This document shows positions 15,259 through 23,633 of a stretch of 42,715 bases of DNA, piece after piece. A model generated the notes under the pieces. That model saw only the letters and a list, made by a program, of their open reading frames with translations. It was not told where the DNA came from and ran no database searches. The stretch is from assembly GCA_035644935.1 (NCBI GenBank), contig DASQNO010000006.1:1-42715 (forward strand). The letters are read 5' to 3'. This DNA comes from CADCVW01 sp035644935 (GTDB lineage Bacteria > Pseudomonadota > Alphaproteobacteria > Sphingomonadales > Sphingomonadaceae). The position numbers and the translations under genes were made by a program. Within the stretch, counting starts at the first letter, position 1; each line of letters opens with the position of its first letter.

Positions 15259-15674
15259 CCATCGGCCGCCTCAACCATGTCGGCGTCGCGACGCCTTCGA
15301 TCGAGCGCAGCATCGCGCTCTACCGCGACCTGCTCGGCGCCACCCGCATCGGCGAGCCGTTCGACCTGCCCGCGCAGGGCGTGCGGGTGTGCTTCGTCGA
15401 TCTGCCCAACACGCAGATCGAGCTGATCGAACCGCTGGGGGAGGAATCTCCCATTCACGGCTTCGTTGCCAAGAACCTGGCGGGCGGGCAGCATCACCTC
15501 TGCTTCGAAGTTTCCGACATCGCCGCCGCGCGGGCGGAGATGGTGGGAAAGGGCGCCCGTGTCCTTGGCGAGCCGCGTATCGGGGCGCATGGGACTTTGG
15601 TGCAGTTCTTCCACCCCAAGGACATGGGCGGCGTGCTGGTGGAGCTGATGGAGACGCCCGTTGACGCGCATTGA
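15255..15674 (+). CDS. mce: Methylmalonyl-CoA epimerase
   Basis: A 139-residue VOC/glyoxalase-fold enzyme that interconverts (S)- and (R)-methylmalonyl-CoA, linking propionyl-CoA carboxylase to the B12 mutase. The start is MTIGRLNHVGVATPS, with the metal-ligand His in NHVGVA. Later blocks are LPNTQIELIEPLGEESPI, AGGQHHLCFEVSDI with another ligand His, and KDMGGVLVELME with the ligand Glu. It lies directly upstream of the mutase, separated by a palindromic element. The four-base overlap with the preceding membrane gene suggests co-transcription. Confidence 0.95.
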   Translation: MTIGRLNHVGVATPSIERSIALYRDLLGATRIGEPFDLPAQGVRVCFVDLPNTQIELIEPLGEESPIHGFVAKNLAGGQHHLCFEVSDIAAARAEMVGKGARVLGEPRIGAHGTLVQFFHPKDMGGVLVELMETPVDAH

Positions 15675-15684
15675 TCTGTCCACC

Positions 15685-15755
15685 CGTTCGTCCCGAGTGA
15701 AAACGAGGGGCGCCAACGCCGCACGGACGCCCCTCGTTTTCACTCGGGACGAACG
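15685..15755. repeat. Palindromic element, intergenic copy
   Basis: Two perfect 28-base complementary arms (15685-15712 and 15728-15755) are separated by 15 bases. The left arm begins CGTTCGTCCCGAGTGAAAAC and the right arm ends CACTCGGGACGAACG. It lies between mce and the mutase gene. The bases just after it (gaggaaagg) provide the ribosome site of the mutase. A second copy sits inside the mutase coding sequence. The transcript would form a very stable hairpin, which might limit read-through into, or protect, the downstream message. Confidence 0.9.
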
Positions 15756-15770
15756 AGGAAAGGCCGTCTC

Positions 15771-18089
15771 GTGAATCACTTGCCCCCCATCGAACTCAAC
15801 ACCGGCGAGGACTCCGGCTCCGTTCGCCCGGGCGACATGGCCGAACCCCCGCACCCGCCGCAGCCGAGCTTTCCCGACTGGGAGGCGCTCGCCGCCAGGG
15901 AAGTGCGCGGCCGGACGCTCGGCTGGGATACGCCGGAGGGTATCCCGGTCAAACCCCTCTACACCGCCGCGGACGCGCCCGACCCGGGCCTCCCCGGCTT
16001 CGCGCCCTTCACCCGTGGCGTGCGCGCGTCGATGTACGCGGGCCGCCCGTGGACGATCCGGCAATATGCCGGCTTCTCGACCGCGGAGGAGAGCAACGCC
16101 TTCTACCGCCGCAACCTCGCCGCCGGGCAGAAGGGGTTGTCCGTCGCCTTCGACCTCGCCACGCACCGGGGCTACGACAGCGACCACCCCCGCGTCGCGG
16201 GCGATGTCGGCAAGGCCGGGGTGGCGATCGACACGCTGGAGGACATGAAGATCCTCTTCGACCAGATACCCCTGGATCAGATGTCCGTGTCGATGACCAT
16301 GAACGGCGCGGTGCTGCCCGTGCTCGCCTTCTTCATCGTCGCCGCCGAAGAAAGCGGCGTGCCTCAGGCCAAGCTCGAGGGGACGATCCAGAACGACATC
16401 CTCAAGGAGTTCATGGTCCGCAACACGTATATCTACCCGCCCGAGCCTTCGATGCGGATCGTCGCGGACATCATCGCCTACACCTCGGCGAACATGCCCA
16501 AGTTCAACTCGATCTCGATCAGCGGCTACCACATGCAGGAAGCCGGCGCGACGCAGGTGCAGGAACTGGCCTTCACGCTCGCCGACGGCGCGGAATATGT
16601 CCGCACCGCCGCCGCGCGCGGCCTGGCGGTGGACGCATTCGCGGGAAGGCTGTCCTTCTTCTTCGCGATCGGCATGAACTTCTTCATGGAAGTCGCCAAG
16701 CTGCGCGCCGCGCGCACGCTCTGGTACCGGATCATGACCGATCTCGGCGCGAAGGACGAGCGCTCCAAGATGCTCCGCACGCATTGCCAGACGTCGGGCG
16801 TGTCGCTGACCGAACAGGACCCGTACAACAACATCGTCCGCACCGCGTACGAGGCGATGGCGGCGGCGTTCGGGGGGACGCAGTCGCTCCACACCAACAG
16901 CTTCGACGAGGCCATCGCGCTTCCCACCGACTTTTCCGCCCGCATCGCGCGCAACACGCAGCTGATTTTGGCAGAAGAGACGGGCATCACCAACGTCGTC
17001 GATCCGTTAGGCGGCTCCTTTTACGTCGAGGCGCTGACCAAGCAGATCGCCGACGCCGCATGGGCGATCATCCAGCGCGTCGAGACCGAGGGCGGCATGA
17101 CCAAGGCGGTCGCCGCCGGCTGGCCCAAGGCGATGATCGAGGAGGCCAGCGCCGCCCGAGCCGCCCGCGTCGACCGAGGTGAGGACACGGTGGTCGGCGT
17201 CAACAAGTACCGGCTGGAAACCGAGGACGAACTCGACATCCTCGCCATCGACAACGCCCGCGTCCGCGAAGGCCAGATCGCGCGGCTGGAAAAGAACCGG
17301 GCGGGCAGGGACGAGGCGGCGTGCACGGCGGCTTTGAATGCGCTGCGCGAAGCCGCGCGAGCGGTCCCCCCGTTCGTCCCGAGTGAAAACGAGGGGCGCT
17401 CCCAGCCTGCCGAACCTGCGCCCCTCGTTTCCACTCGGGACGAACGAGGAATGGAGGTAAACTTGCTGGCCAGGGCAGTGGAAGCCGCCCGCGCCCGCGC
17501 CACGCTGGGCGAGATCAGCCAGGCGTTGGAGGACGTGTTCGGCCGCTACGGCACCACGCCCGAACCGGTCAGCGGCATTTACGGCAGCGCGTTCGAATTC
17601 GACGCGGCGTGGGCGCAGAACAAGGAAGGCGTCGCCGCCGTCAGCCGGCGCCTGGGCCGCAAGCCCCGCATGCTGGTCGCCAAGATGGGGCAGGACGGCC
17701 ACGACCGCGGCGCCAACCTCGTCTCCTCCGCCTTCGCGGACCTGGGTTTCGACGTCATCCCCGGCCCGCTGTTCCAGACGCCGCGCGAAAGCGCCGAACT
17801 TGCGGTCGAACGCGACGTCGACGTCGTCGGCGCCTCGTCGCTGGCGGCCGGGCACAAGACATTGATCCCCGAACTTCTTCAAACTTTACGCGAAATGGGC
17901 CGCGCCGACATCCGTGTCGTCGCCGGCGGCGTCATCCCGGCGCAGGACTACGACATGCTCCGCGAGGCCGGCGTCGCCGCGATCTTCGGCCCCGGAACCA
18001 ACCTGGTCGAGGCCGCGGGCGAGGTTCTTCGGCTGCTGGGGCACAACATGCCGCCAGTTGCGGAAACGCTGAACGAGGCCGTGGAGTAG
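15771..18089 (+). CDS. Methylmalonyl-CoA mutase, single-chain, with a palindromic-element insertion
   Basis: A 772-residue B12-dependent mutase converting (R)-methylmalonyl-CoA to succinyl-CoA. The N-terminal TIM-barrel substrate domain has YAGFSTAEESNAFYRRNL, LSVAFDLATHRGYDSDHPRV and SVSMTMNGAVLPVLA. The C-terminal cobalamin domain has KMGQDGHDRGANL with the cobalt-ligand His, then SSLAAGHKTLIPEL. Residues about 534-559 (PFVPSENEGR and APLVSTRDERG) are encoded by a palindromic element and interrupt the end of the substrate domain before LLARAVEAARARATL. The start is GTG 15771, preceded by a good gaggaaagg site. ATG 15837 is an alternative nearer the family's usual length of about 715-750. 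Confidence 0.95.
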   Translation: MNHLPPIELNTGEDSGSVRPGDMAEPPHPPQPSFPDWEALAAREVRGRTLGWDTPEGIPVKPLYTAADAPDPGLPGFAPFTRGVRASMYAGRPWTIRQYAGFSTAEESNAFYRRNLAAGQKGLSVAFDLATHRGYDSDHPRVAGDVGKAGVAIDTLEDMKILFDQIPLDQMSVSMTMNGAVLPVLAFFIVAAEESGVPQAKLEGTIQNDILKEFMVRNTYIYPPEPSMRIVADIIAYTSANMPKFNSISISGYHMQEAGATQVQELAFTLADGAEYVRTAAARGLAVDAFAGRLSFFFAIGMNFFMEVAKLRAARTLWYRIMTDLGAKDERSKMLRTHCQTSGVSLTEQDPYNNIVRTAYEAMAAAFGGTQSLHTNSFDEAIALPTDFSARIARNTQLILAEETGITNVVDPLGGSFYVEALTKQIADAAWAIIQRVETEGGMTKAVAAGWPKAMIEEASAARAARVDRGEDTVVGVNKYRLETEDELDILAIDNARVREGQIARLEKNRAGRDEAACTAALNALREAARAVPPFVPSENEGRSQPAEPAPLVSTRDERGMEVNLLARAVEAARARATLGEISQALEDVFGRYGTTPEPVSGIYGSAFEFDAAWAQNKEGVAAVSRRLGRKPRMLVAKMGQDGHDRGANLVSSAFADLGFDVIPGPLFQTPRESAELAVERDVDVVGASSLAAGHKTLIPELLQTLREMGRADIRVVAGGVIPAQDYDMLREAGVAAIFGPGTNLVEAAGEVLRLLGHNMPPVAETLNEAVE
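17371..17446. repeat. Palindromic element inserted in-frame in the mutase gene
   Basis: The arms 17371-17398 and 17419-17446 are the same 28-base sequences as at 15685-15755, with one mismatch in the right arm (tttcc for ttttc) and a different 20-base loop. The translated frame stays open through the whole element and adds roughly 26 residues to methylmalonyl-CoA mutase at a loop. The element therefore behaves like a protein-coding palindromic repeat (compare the RPE elements of Rickettsia). Confidence 0.92.
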
Positions 18090-18094
18090 CGCCG

Positions 18095-18451
18095 GTGACC
18101 GACGAGATCGTCCAGCCCGAACTCGGCGCCGCCAAGCCCAATCCTCACCTGCTCGCCTACGACTTCTTCAAGCATATGAGCTCGTTGTCCGTGCTGACGC
18201 TCGGCGGCATGCTGACCTTGTCGGAATCGGTGCTGGCCGAGATCGCGTCCGACCGAAGCACCTATTTGGCGATGGCGCTGATGGCACTCGCCGGGGCGAC
18301 GGCGATCCTGGCGCAGAACGAGTTGGTCGAATGGGCGCATCGCGATACGCCGCGCCCCAAGTTCATCGCGCGGTGGGGACGATTGCTCACCACCGGCGCG
18401 TTCGGCGCGGGCGTCGGCGCCTTTCTCGCCGGGCTCGACACGCTCGCTTGA
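18095..18451 (+). CDS. Small membrane protein, conserved hypothetical
   Basis: A 118-residue frame from GTG 18095, five bases after the mutase stop. A polar N-terminus (PNPHLLAYDFFKHM) is followed by three hydrophobic segments at about residues 29-45, 56-73 and 97-116, the second ending at a charged stretch (LVEWAHRDTPRPKF). No family is recognised with confidence. Its tight position after the mutase and before the DUF3445 gene implies co-transcription. There is no evidence for a direct metabolic role. Confidence 0.65.
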   Translation: MTDEIVQPELGAAKPNPHLLAYDFFKHMSSLSVLTLGGMLTLSESVLAEIASDRSTYLAMALMALAGATAILAQNELVEWAHRDTPRPKFIARWGRLLTTGAFGAGVGAFLAGLDTLA

Positions 18452-18473
18452 TCGTGCAGCCGGCGGCGCGCGC

Positions 18474-19292
18474 ATGACGCTCGGCTTCTCGGTCGATGCG
18501 CTGGCGCCGGTCAGCCGGGGCGGCGGCGCGCTGCGCATGGGGCTGCGTCGCCTCGCCGAAAGCGACTGGCTGCAGCCCGAATTCGACCGGCAGGCGCGCG
18601 CCGACGCGTTCGCCCGCCACCCGGACGCCATCCATATTCTGCCCGGGGCGGAGGACGCGGGACGGGAAGTCGCGGCCATGGTCGGCGCGTGCCTGCCGGT
18701 CGAAGCGGGGCTGGCGGAGGCGGCGCACGCGACGTGGGAGGACCTTTGCATTCTCCAGCCGGTGGGCGAGGGGGGCGAGCACCGCCTGACCGCCGCCGCG
18801 GTCGCCTTCCCGACGGATTGGCGGCTCGCGGACAAGATGGGCCGTTCGCTGCTCGCGATTCACGCCCCCATCCACGGCTATGTCGAACAGCTGAACGCGG
18901 GCGTCGAGCATTTCGTCCGCACGCTGGCGCCCGGTCCGATCTTCGGCCGCTCCAACTGGTTCGTCGTGCCGACCGGCGCGTGGCGTTATCTGCCCCGCGA
19001 CGACCCGGCGGACCGCTTCGCCAGTGTCGACGCCGCGAACGCGGGAGAGCGGCTCTGGGTGCGCAGCGAACGCCAGACGCTCCGCCGCCTGCCGCGGACG
19101 GGCGCGCTGCTGTTCACAATCGGCGTCGCGGCCGAGCGGCTCGACCGGCTGAGCCCCCGCACCGTGCGCCATGTCGCCGACGCCGCGAACGGCGTCGGGG
19201 CGGGCGAGGGCGAACGCCGCGCGGCCCCCTTTTACGCGGACGCGCTTGCGGGCTATGCGGATGCGCTGGACAGGGGATGCGGGGCGCGATGA
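18474..19292 (+). CDS. DUF3445 / heme-dependent oxidative N-demethylase-like protein
   Basis: A 272-residue protein. Blocks supporting the call are LRMGLRRLAESDWLQ near the start, then WEDLCILQPVGEG, VAFPTDWRLADKMGRSLLAIH (the PT-W and IH motifs), NAGVEHFVRTLAPG and IFGRSNWFVV with the R-NW motif typical of DUF3445 (HDOD) proteins. The family includes heme-dependent N-demethylases acting on methylated amines; the substrate here is unknown. The stop overlaps the bioB start by four bases (ATGA), so the two are translationally coupled. Confidence 0.75.
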   Translation: MTLGFSVDALAPVSRGGGALRMGLRRLAESDWLQPEFDRQARADAFARHPDAIHILPGAEDAGREVAAMVGACLPVEAGLAEAAHATWEDLCILQPVGEGGEHRLTAAAVAFPTDWRLADKMGRSLLAIHAPIHGYVEQLNAGVEHFVRTLAPGPIFGRSNWFVVPTGAWRYLPRDDPADRFASVDAANAGERLWVRSERQTLRRLPRTGALLFTIGVAAERLDRLSPRTVRHVADAANGVGAGEGERRAAPFYADALAGYADALDRGCGAR

Positions 19293-20323
19293 GTTTGCTG
19301 GATACGATCAAGTCGCTGATGCCGGACGAGGCCGAGGTGCGAACCGACTGGACGCGCGGCGAGATCGCGGCGCTGTTCGATCTCCCGTTCCACGACCTGC
19401 TCTGGCGCGCGCAGTCCGTCCACCGCGCGCATCACGCCGCCGGCGAAGTCCAACTCTGCACGTTGCTATCGATCAAGACCGGCGGTTGTCCGGAAGATTG
19501 CGGCTATTGCTCGCAGTCCGCCTTCGCCGACAGCGGGCTCAAGGCCGAAAAGCTGATGGACACGGGCGCGGTGCTCGCCGCCGCCGCCGAGGCCAAGGCC
19601 GCGGGCTCGCAGCGCTTCTGCATGGGCGCCGCCTGGCGCAACCCCAAGGACCGCGACATGGACGCGGTCGTCGACATGGTCGCGGGCGTAAAGGCGATGG
19701 GGCTTGAGACCTGCATGACGCTGGGCATGCTGACGCCCGCACAGGCCGACCGCCTCGCCGCCGCCGGGCTCGACTACTACAACCACAACATCGACACCTC
19801 GCCCGAACATTACGGAACCGTAATCACCACCCGCACCTTTCAGGACCGGCTGGACACGCTGGCCGAGGTCCGCCGCGCCGGCATGGCCGTCTGCTGCGGC
19901 GGCATCGTTGGTATGGGCGAAGTTCGTGAAGATCGCGTCGGCTTCCTCCACGCCCTGGCGACGCTCCCGCGCCACCCGGAAAGCGTCCCCGTCAACGCGC
20001 TCGTCCCCGTGCGCGGCACGCCGCTCGGCGACATGCTCGCCGACACGCCGCTCGCCAAAATCGATGCCATCGAATTCGTCCGCACCGTCGCGGTCGCGCG
20101 CGTGACCATGCCGCGATCGATGGTGCGCCTCTCGGCCGGTCGCGAGAGCATGGGCGACGAAACGCAGGCGCTCTGCTTCCTCGCCGGCGCGAACTCGATC
20201 TTCACGGGCGACAAGCTGCTGACGACCGGTAATGCCGGCGGAAGCGCCGACGCGGCTTTGTTCGCGAAGCTGGGATTGGTGCCGATGGAAGCCGCGGAGC
20301 CGATGCGGGCGGCGGCGGAGTGA
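19289..20323 (+). CDS. bioB: Biotin synthase
   Basis: A 344-residue radical-SAM enzyme that inserts sulfur into dethiobiotin. The SAM [4Fe-4S] motif is GGCPEDCGYCSQS (CxxxCxxC). The auxiliary-cluster region includes GSQRFCMGAAWR, YYNHNIDTSPE, CCGGIVGMGE and MVRLSAGRESM, whose Arg serves the [2Fe-2S] site in this family. The start at 19289 gives MSLLDTIKSLMPDEA. No other bio gene is in the window. Placement between the mutase and the biotin-dependent pccA suggests local supply of cofactor to propionyl-CoA carboxylase. Confidence 0.96.
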   Translation: MSLLDTIKSLMPDEAEVRTDWTRGEIAALFDLPFHDLLWRAQSVHRAHHAAGEVQLCTLLSIKTGGCPEDCGYCSQSAFADSGLKAEKLMDTGAVLAAAAEAKAAGSQRFCMGAAWRNPKDRDMDAVVDMVAGVKAMGLETCMTLGMLTPAQADRLAAAGLDYYNHNIDTSPEHYGTVITTRTFQDRLDTLAEVRRAGMAVCCGGIVGMGEVREDRVGFLHALATLPRHPESVPVNALVPVRGTPLGDMLADTPLAKIDAIEFVRTVAVARVTMPRSMVRLSAGRESMGDETQALCFLAGANSIFTGDKLLTTGNAGGSADAALFAKLGLVPMEAAEPMRAAAE

Positions 20324-20400
20324 AAGGCCGTTTGCCAATTAGTCTACTTTTTATCTTTTCGTTTGGCTGGTGAGCTTGGCTTTTCTTCGATTATCAGAAG

Positions 20401-20550
20401 ATGATGATGTTCTACTGTAAGTACGATGAGCGCGAAGTCTGCATAGCCCTCATGAACTACGAACTTGAGTTCATTCGGGGGCGCGGCATCGCCGGCATCG
20501 CCGTTCAATTAATTGCCATTGCGGCATACCTCCTCCTGCGGAAGCGCTGA
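20401..20550 (+). CDS. Small membrane protein, hypothetical
   Basis: A 49-residue frame beginning with three consecutive ATG codons, MMMFYCKYDEREVCIA, and ending in one hydrophobic helix (IAGIAVQLIAIAAYLLL) followed by RKR. Its TGA overlaps the pccA ATG (TGATG), so its translation could be coupled to pccA. Upstream is only a weak ribosome site (agaag). The region is less GC-rich than the surroundings, and no family is recognised. It resembles in size and topology the small protein next to pccB (14822-14980), but the sequences are not evidently related. Confidence 0.5.
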   Translation: MMMFYCKYDEREVCIALMNYELEFIRGRGIAGIAVQLIAIAAYLLLRKR

Positions 20551-22520
20551 TGTTCTCCAAGATCCTGATCGCCAATCGCGGCGAGATCGCCTGCCGGGTA
20601 ATCCGCACCGCGCGCCGCATGGGGATCGCCACCGTTGCGGTCTACTCGGACGCCGACGCGCGGGCGCCGCATGTCGCCATGGCTGACGAAAGCGTGCGGA
20701 TCGGGCCGGCGGCGGCTTCCGAGAGCTATCTCGTCGCCGAGAAGATCATCCTCGCGTGCAAGGAGACGGGCGCGCAAGCCGTTCATCCGGGCTACGGCTT
20801 CCTGTCCGAGCGCGAGAGTTTCGCGCGGGCGCTGGCGGACGAGGGCATCGCGTTCATCGGCCCGCCGCCGGGCGCGATCGCGGCGATGGGGGACAAGATC
20901 GAGTCCAAGAAGCTGGCGCAGGCTGCGGGCGTGTCGGTGGTGCCGGGATTCATCGGCGAAATCCGCGACACCGAGCACGCTGTCGAGATCGCGACCGGTA
21001 TCGGTTACCCGGTGATGATGAAGGCGTCGGCGGGCGGTGGCGGTAAGGGGATGCGGCTCGCGTTCTCTGAGACCGACGTGCGCGAAGGGTTCGAGGCGAC
21101 CAAGCGCGAGGGCTTAGCCAGCTTCGGCGACGACCGTGTGTTCATCGAGAAGTTCGTTACCGATCCCAGGCACATCGAGATCCAGCTGCTCGGCGACCAG
21201 CACGGCAATATCGTCTACCTCGGCGAGCGCGAGTGCTCGGTCCAGCGGCGGCACCAGAAGGTTGTCGAGGAAGCGCCGTCGCCCTTCGTCACGCCGGAGA
21301 TGCGCCGGGCGATGGGCGAGCAGGCGGTCGCGCTGGCCGCCGCAGTCGGGTACACCAGCGCCGGCACGGTCGAGTTCATCGCGGGGAGCGACCGCAGCTT
21401 CTACTTCCTGGAAATGAACACCCGGCTGCAGGTCGAGCATCCGGTGACCGAGCATGTGACCGGCCTCGATCTGGTCGAGCAGATGATCCGCGTCGCGGCC
21501 GGCGAACCGCTGGCCTTCACGCAAGGCGACGTGCGGCTGAACGGATGGGCAATTGAAACACGCGTCTACGCCGAGGATCCGTATCGCGGGTTCCTGCCTT
21601 CGACGGGTCGCCTCGTCCGCTATCGCCCGCCTCAAGCCGCTGACGGCATCCGCGTCGACGATGGCGTGCGCGAAGGCGGGGAAGTGTCGATGTTCTACGA
21701 CCCGATGATCGCTAAGCTGATCACCTATGCCGACACCCGCGAGGAGGCGATCGACCTGCAGATTGCGGCGTTGGACGATTTCGAACTTGCCGGCATCAGC
21801 CACAATATCGATTTCCTGTCCGCCTTGATGCAGCATCCGCGCTTTCGCGCCGGGGCGCTGACCACCGGCTTCATCGCCGAAGAATATCCGGACGGCTTCA
21901 AAGGCGCGCCGCCCTCGCCTGAATTGGCGCGCAAATTGGCCGCGCTCGCCGCCACCATGTCAGTATACGAAGTCGACCGCGCGCGCAGTGTCGATGGGCA
22001 GCTCGGCGACCGCTTGGAGCCGCCCGAGAACTGGGTCCTGCGGATCAACGATTGCGAACATGCCGTAGCCGTGGCGCACGAAAGCGCCACCGTGGACGGC
22101 CGGGACGTGTCGGTCGATCTCGACTGGTCGCCCGGCGAGCGCCGCGTCGCGGCGGTGATCGATGGTGAGGAGCTGATCGCCGGCGTCGTCCGCACGCGCG
22201 GCGGCTGGACGCTCACCACGCGGGGCGCGCGTCACGACATCCGCAGCCTGCCGCGCTCGATCGCCGATTTGGCCAGGCACATGATCGAGAAGACTCCGCC
22301 CGATCACAGCCGCCACCTGCTGTCGCCGATGCCGGGTCTCCTGACCCAATTGCACGTGCGTGCCGGCGACAGGGTCGAGGCGGGGCAGCCGCTCGCCGTC
22401 GTCGAAGCGATGAAGATGGAGAATATCCTGCGCGCGCCCAAGTCCGGCGTCGTCAGCCGCGTCGTCGCCATGCAGGGGGAAAGCCTTGCCGTCGATGCGG
22501 TGATTCTGGAGTTCGAATAA
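20550..22520 (+). CDS. pccA: Propionyl-CoA carboxylase alpha chain (biotin carboxylase + BCCP)
   Basis: A 656-residue protein. The N-terminal biotin carboxylase begins MFSKILIANRGEIACRVIRT and has the glycine-rich ATP loop KASAGGGGKGMRLAF, the active-site segment ECSVQRRHQKVVEEAPS, and EMNTRLQVEHPVTEHVTG. A linker (BT) domain of about 150 residues follows. The C-terminal biotinyl domain has the attachment Lys in VVEAMKMENILRAPK. It carboxylates biotin with ATP and bicarbonate and works with PccB (13226). The start ATG overlaps the preceding small gene's stop. Confidence 0.96.
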   Translation: MFSKILIANRGEIACRVIRTARRMGIATVAVYSDADARAPHVAMADESVRIGPAAASESYLVAEKIILACKETGAQAVHPGYGFLSERESFARALADEGIAFIGPPPGAIAAMGDKIESKKLAQAAGVSVVPGFIGEIRDTEHAVEIATGIGYPVMMKASAGGGGKGMRLAFSETDVREGFEATKREGLASFGDDRVFIEKFVTDPRHIEIQLLGDQHGNIVYLGERECSVQRRHQKVVEEAPSPFVTPEMRRAMGEQAVALAAAVGYTSAGTVEFIAGSDRSFYFLEMNTRLQVEHPVTEHVTGLDLVEQMIRVAAGEPLAFTQGDVRLNGWAIETRVYAEDPYRGFLPSTGRLVRYRPPQAADGIRVDDGVREGGEVSMFYDPMIAKLITYADTREEAIDLQIAALDDFELAGISHNIDFLSALMQHPRFRAGALTTGFIAEEYPDGFKGAPPSPELARKLAALAATMSVYEVDRARSVDGQLGDRLEPPENWVLRINDCEHAVAVAHESATVDGRDVSVDLDWSPGERRVAAVIDGEELIAGVVRTRGGWTLTTRGARHDIRSLPRSIADLARHMIEKTPPDHSRHLLSPMPGLLTQLHVRAGDRVEAGQPLAVVEAMKMENILRAPKSGVVSRVVAMQGESLAVDAVILEFE

Positions 22521-22554
22521 GAACCCGAACCGGTCCGATTGCGTTACCGCCCGC

Positions 22555-23523
22555 ATGACCAGTTCCGCCACCCCCACCGACGACCGCGGCCGCAGCGCCA
22601 CCACGCCGATGGAGATCCCCTTTTCGGGGTGGCGCGATATCCTGATCCGTACGTGGCGCGAGTCCACTAAGGACAATCTCAGCCTGATCGCGGCGGGCGT
22701 CACCTTTTACGCGTTCCTGACGATCGTGCCGCTGCTGGGCGCCATGGTGCTCGTCTATGGTCTTGTCGCCGATCCGGCGACGGTGGTGGCAAACATGCAA
22801 GGCTTGACCAGCGTCATGCCCGCCGACGCCGCCAAGCTGATCGGCGAACAGCTGATGCAAGTGGTGCAGACCGCCGGTTCGAAGAAGGGCCTCGGCCTGC
22901 TCGCGGCGCTCGGCATCGCGCTGTACGGCGCCACCAAGGGCATGGGGGCGGTCGTGACCGCTATGAACATCGTCTATGGCGAGGAGGAGACCCGCGGTTT
23001 CGTCAAGACGACGCTGCTGACACTGGCGATGACGCTGGGGGCGGTCGTGGTCGGCATCGTCGCGATACTTGCGATTTCGGCGATGAGCGCGATCGAGCGG
23101 CTGCTGCCGACCAGCGCGCCATTCGTACACACGGTGGTGACGATCGCCTTGTGGGTCTTCGCCGCCGCATTGATGAGCGCAGCCATCGCGGCGGTGTACC
23201 GCTACGCTCCGGCGCGGGACAAGGCGCAGTGGTCGTGGCTATCAGCGGGATCGATCCTGGCGACGTTGCTGATCCTGGGTGCGACGCTGGCGTTCGGCTT
23301 TTATGTTTCCAATTTCGGCAGCTACAACGCGACTTACGGATCGCTGGGCGCGGTGATCGTGCTGCTCACTTGGCTCAACCTGTCCGCCTACATCCTGCTG
23401 TTCGGCGCCGAATTGAACGCCGAACTCGAACACCAGACCCGCGCCGACACCACGGACGGTCCGGTTAAGCCCGAGGGGCAGCGCGGGGCGCGGATGGCCG
23501 ACACTGTCGGCGAGACGCCCTGA
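22555..23523 (+). CDS. YihY/virulence factor BrkB family membrane protein
   Basis: A 322-residue inner-membrane protein with about six hydrophobic helices. Family features are the opening FSGWRDILIRTWRESTKDNL, SLIAAGVTFYAFLTIVPLLGA, LYGATKGMGAVVTAMNIVYG (GxxALxxALNxxY-like), KAQWSWLSAGSILATLL, and the C-terminal VLLTWLNLSAYILLFGAELNAELEHQT. These proteins were once thought to be RNase BN; their true function is unsettled. A polar C-terminal tail of about 30 residues follows. It starts 34 bp after pccA and may be read through from it. Confidence 0.93.
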   Translation: MTSSATPTDDRGRSATTPMEIPFSGWRDILIRTWRESTKDNLSLIAAGVTFYAFLTIVPLLGAMVLVYGLVADPATVVANMQGLTSVMPADAAKLIGEQLMQVVQTAGSKKGLGLLAALGIALYGATKGMGAVVTAMNIVYGEEETRGFVKTTLLTLAMTLGAVVVGIVAILAISAMSAIERLLPTSAPFVHTVVTIALWVFAAALMSAAIAAVYRYAPARDKAQWSWLSAGSILATLLILGATLAFGFYVSNFGSYNATYGSLGAVIVLLTWLNLSAYILLFGAELNAELEHQTRADTTDGPVKPEGQRGARMADTVGETP

Positions 23524-23545
23524 CAGCGCGCCGGAGCGAGAATTA

Positions 23546-23570
23546 GGAACAAGGTGAAGCGGTTGTCGTT
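23546..23570 (+). promoter_or_regulatory. EcfG-type general stress response promoter
   Basis: GGAAC (23546-23550), 16 bases, then CGTT (23567-23570) is an exact match to the alphaproteobacterial sigma-EcfG consensus GGAAC-N16/17-CGTT. It ends 63 bases upstream of the ATG of the WGxxGxxG protein at 23634. A gggagaa ribosome site lies just before that start. Confidence 0.65.
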
Positions 23571-23633
23571 GGAGGCTGGAGCTTTGGGGGACGGTCTGCC
23601 AAGGCGACCCCGGGTTAACAGGGAGAAGACCTA

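Noticed and set aside
15177..16892. Very long minus-strand frame antisense to the epimerase and mutase
   Set aside because: It is a typical high-GC shadow frame, rich in Arg, His and Gly. The plus-strand proteins are clearly real.
22520..22545. AGAAC-N17-CGTT, a near match to the EcfG promoter before the YihY gene
   Set aside because: It has one mismatch in the -35 and ends only 10 bases before the start codon, too close for a normal leader.
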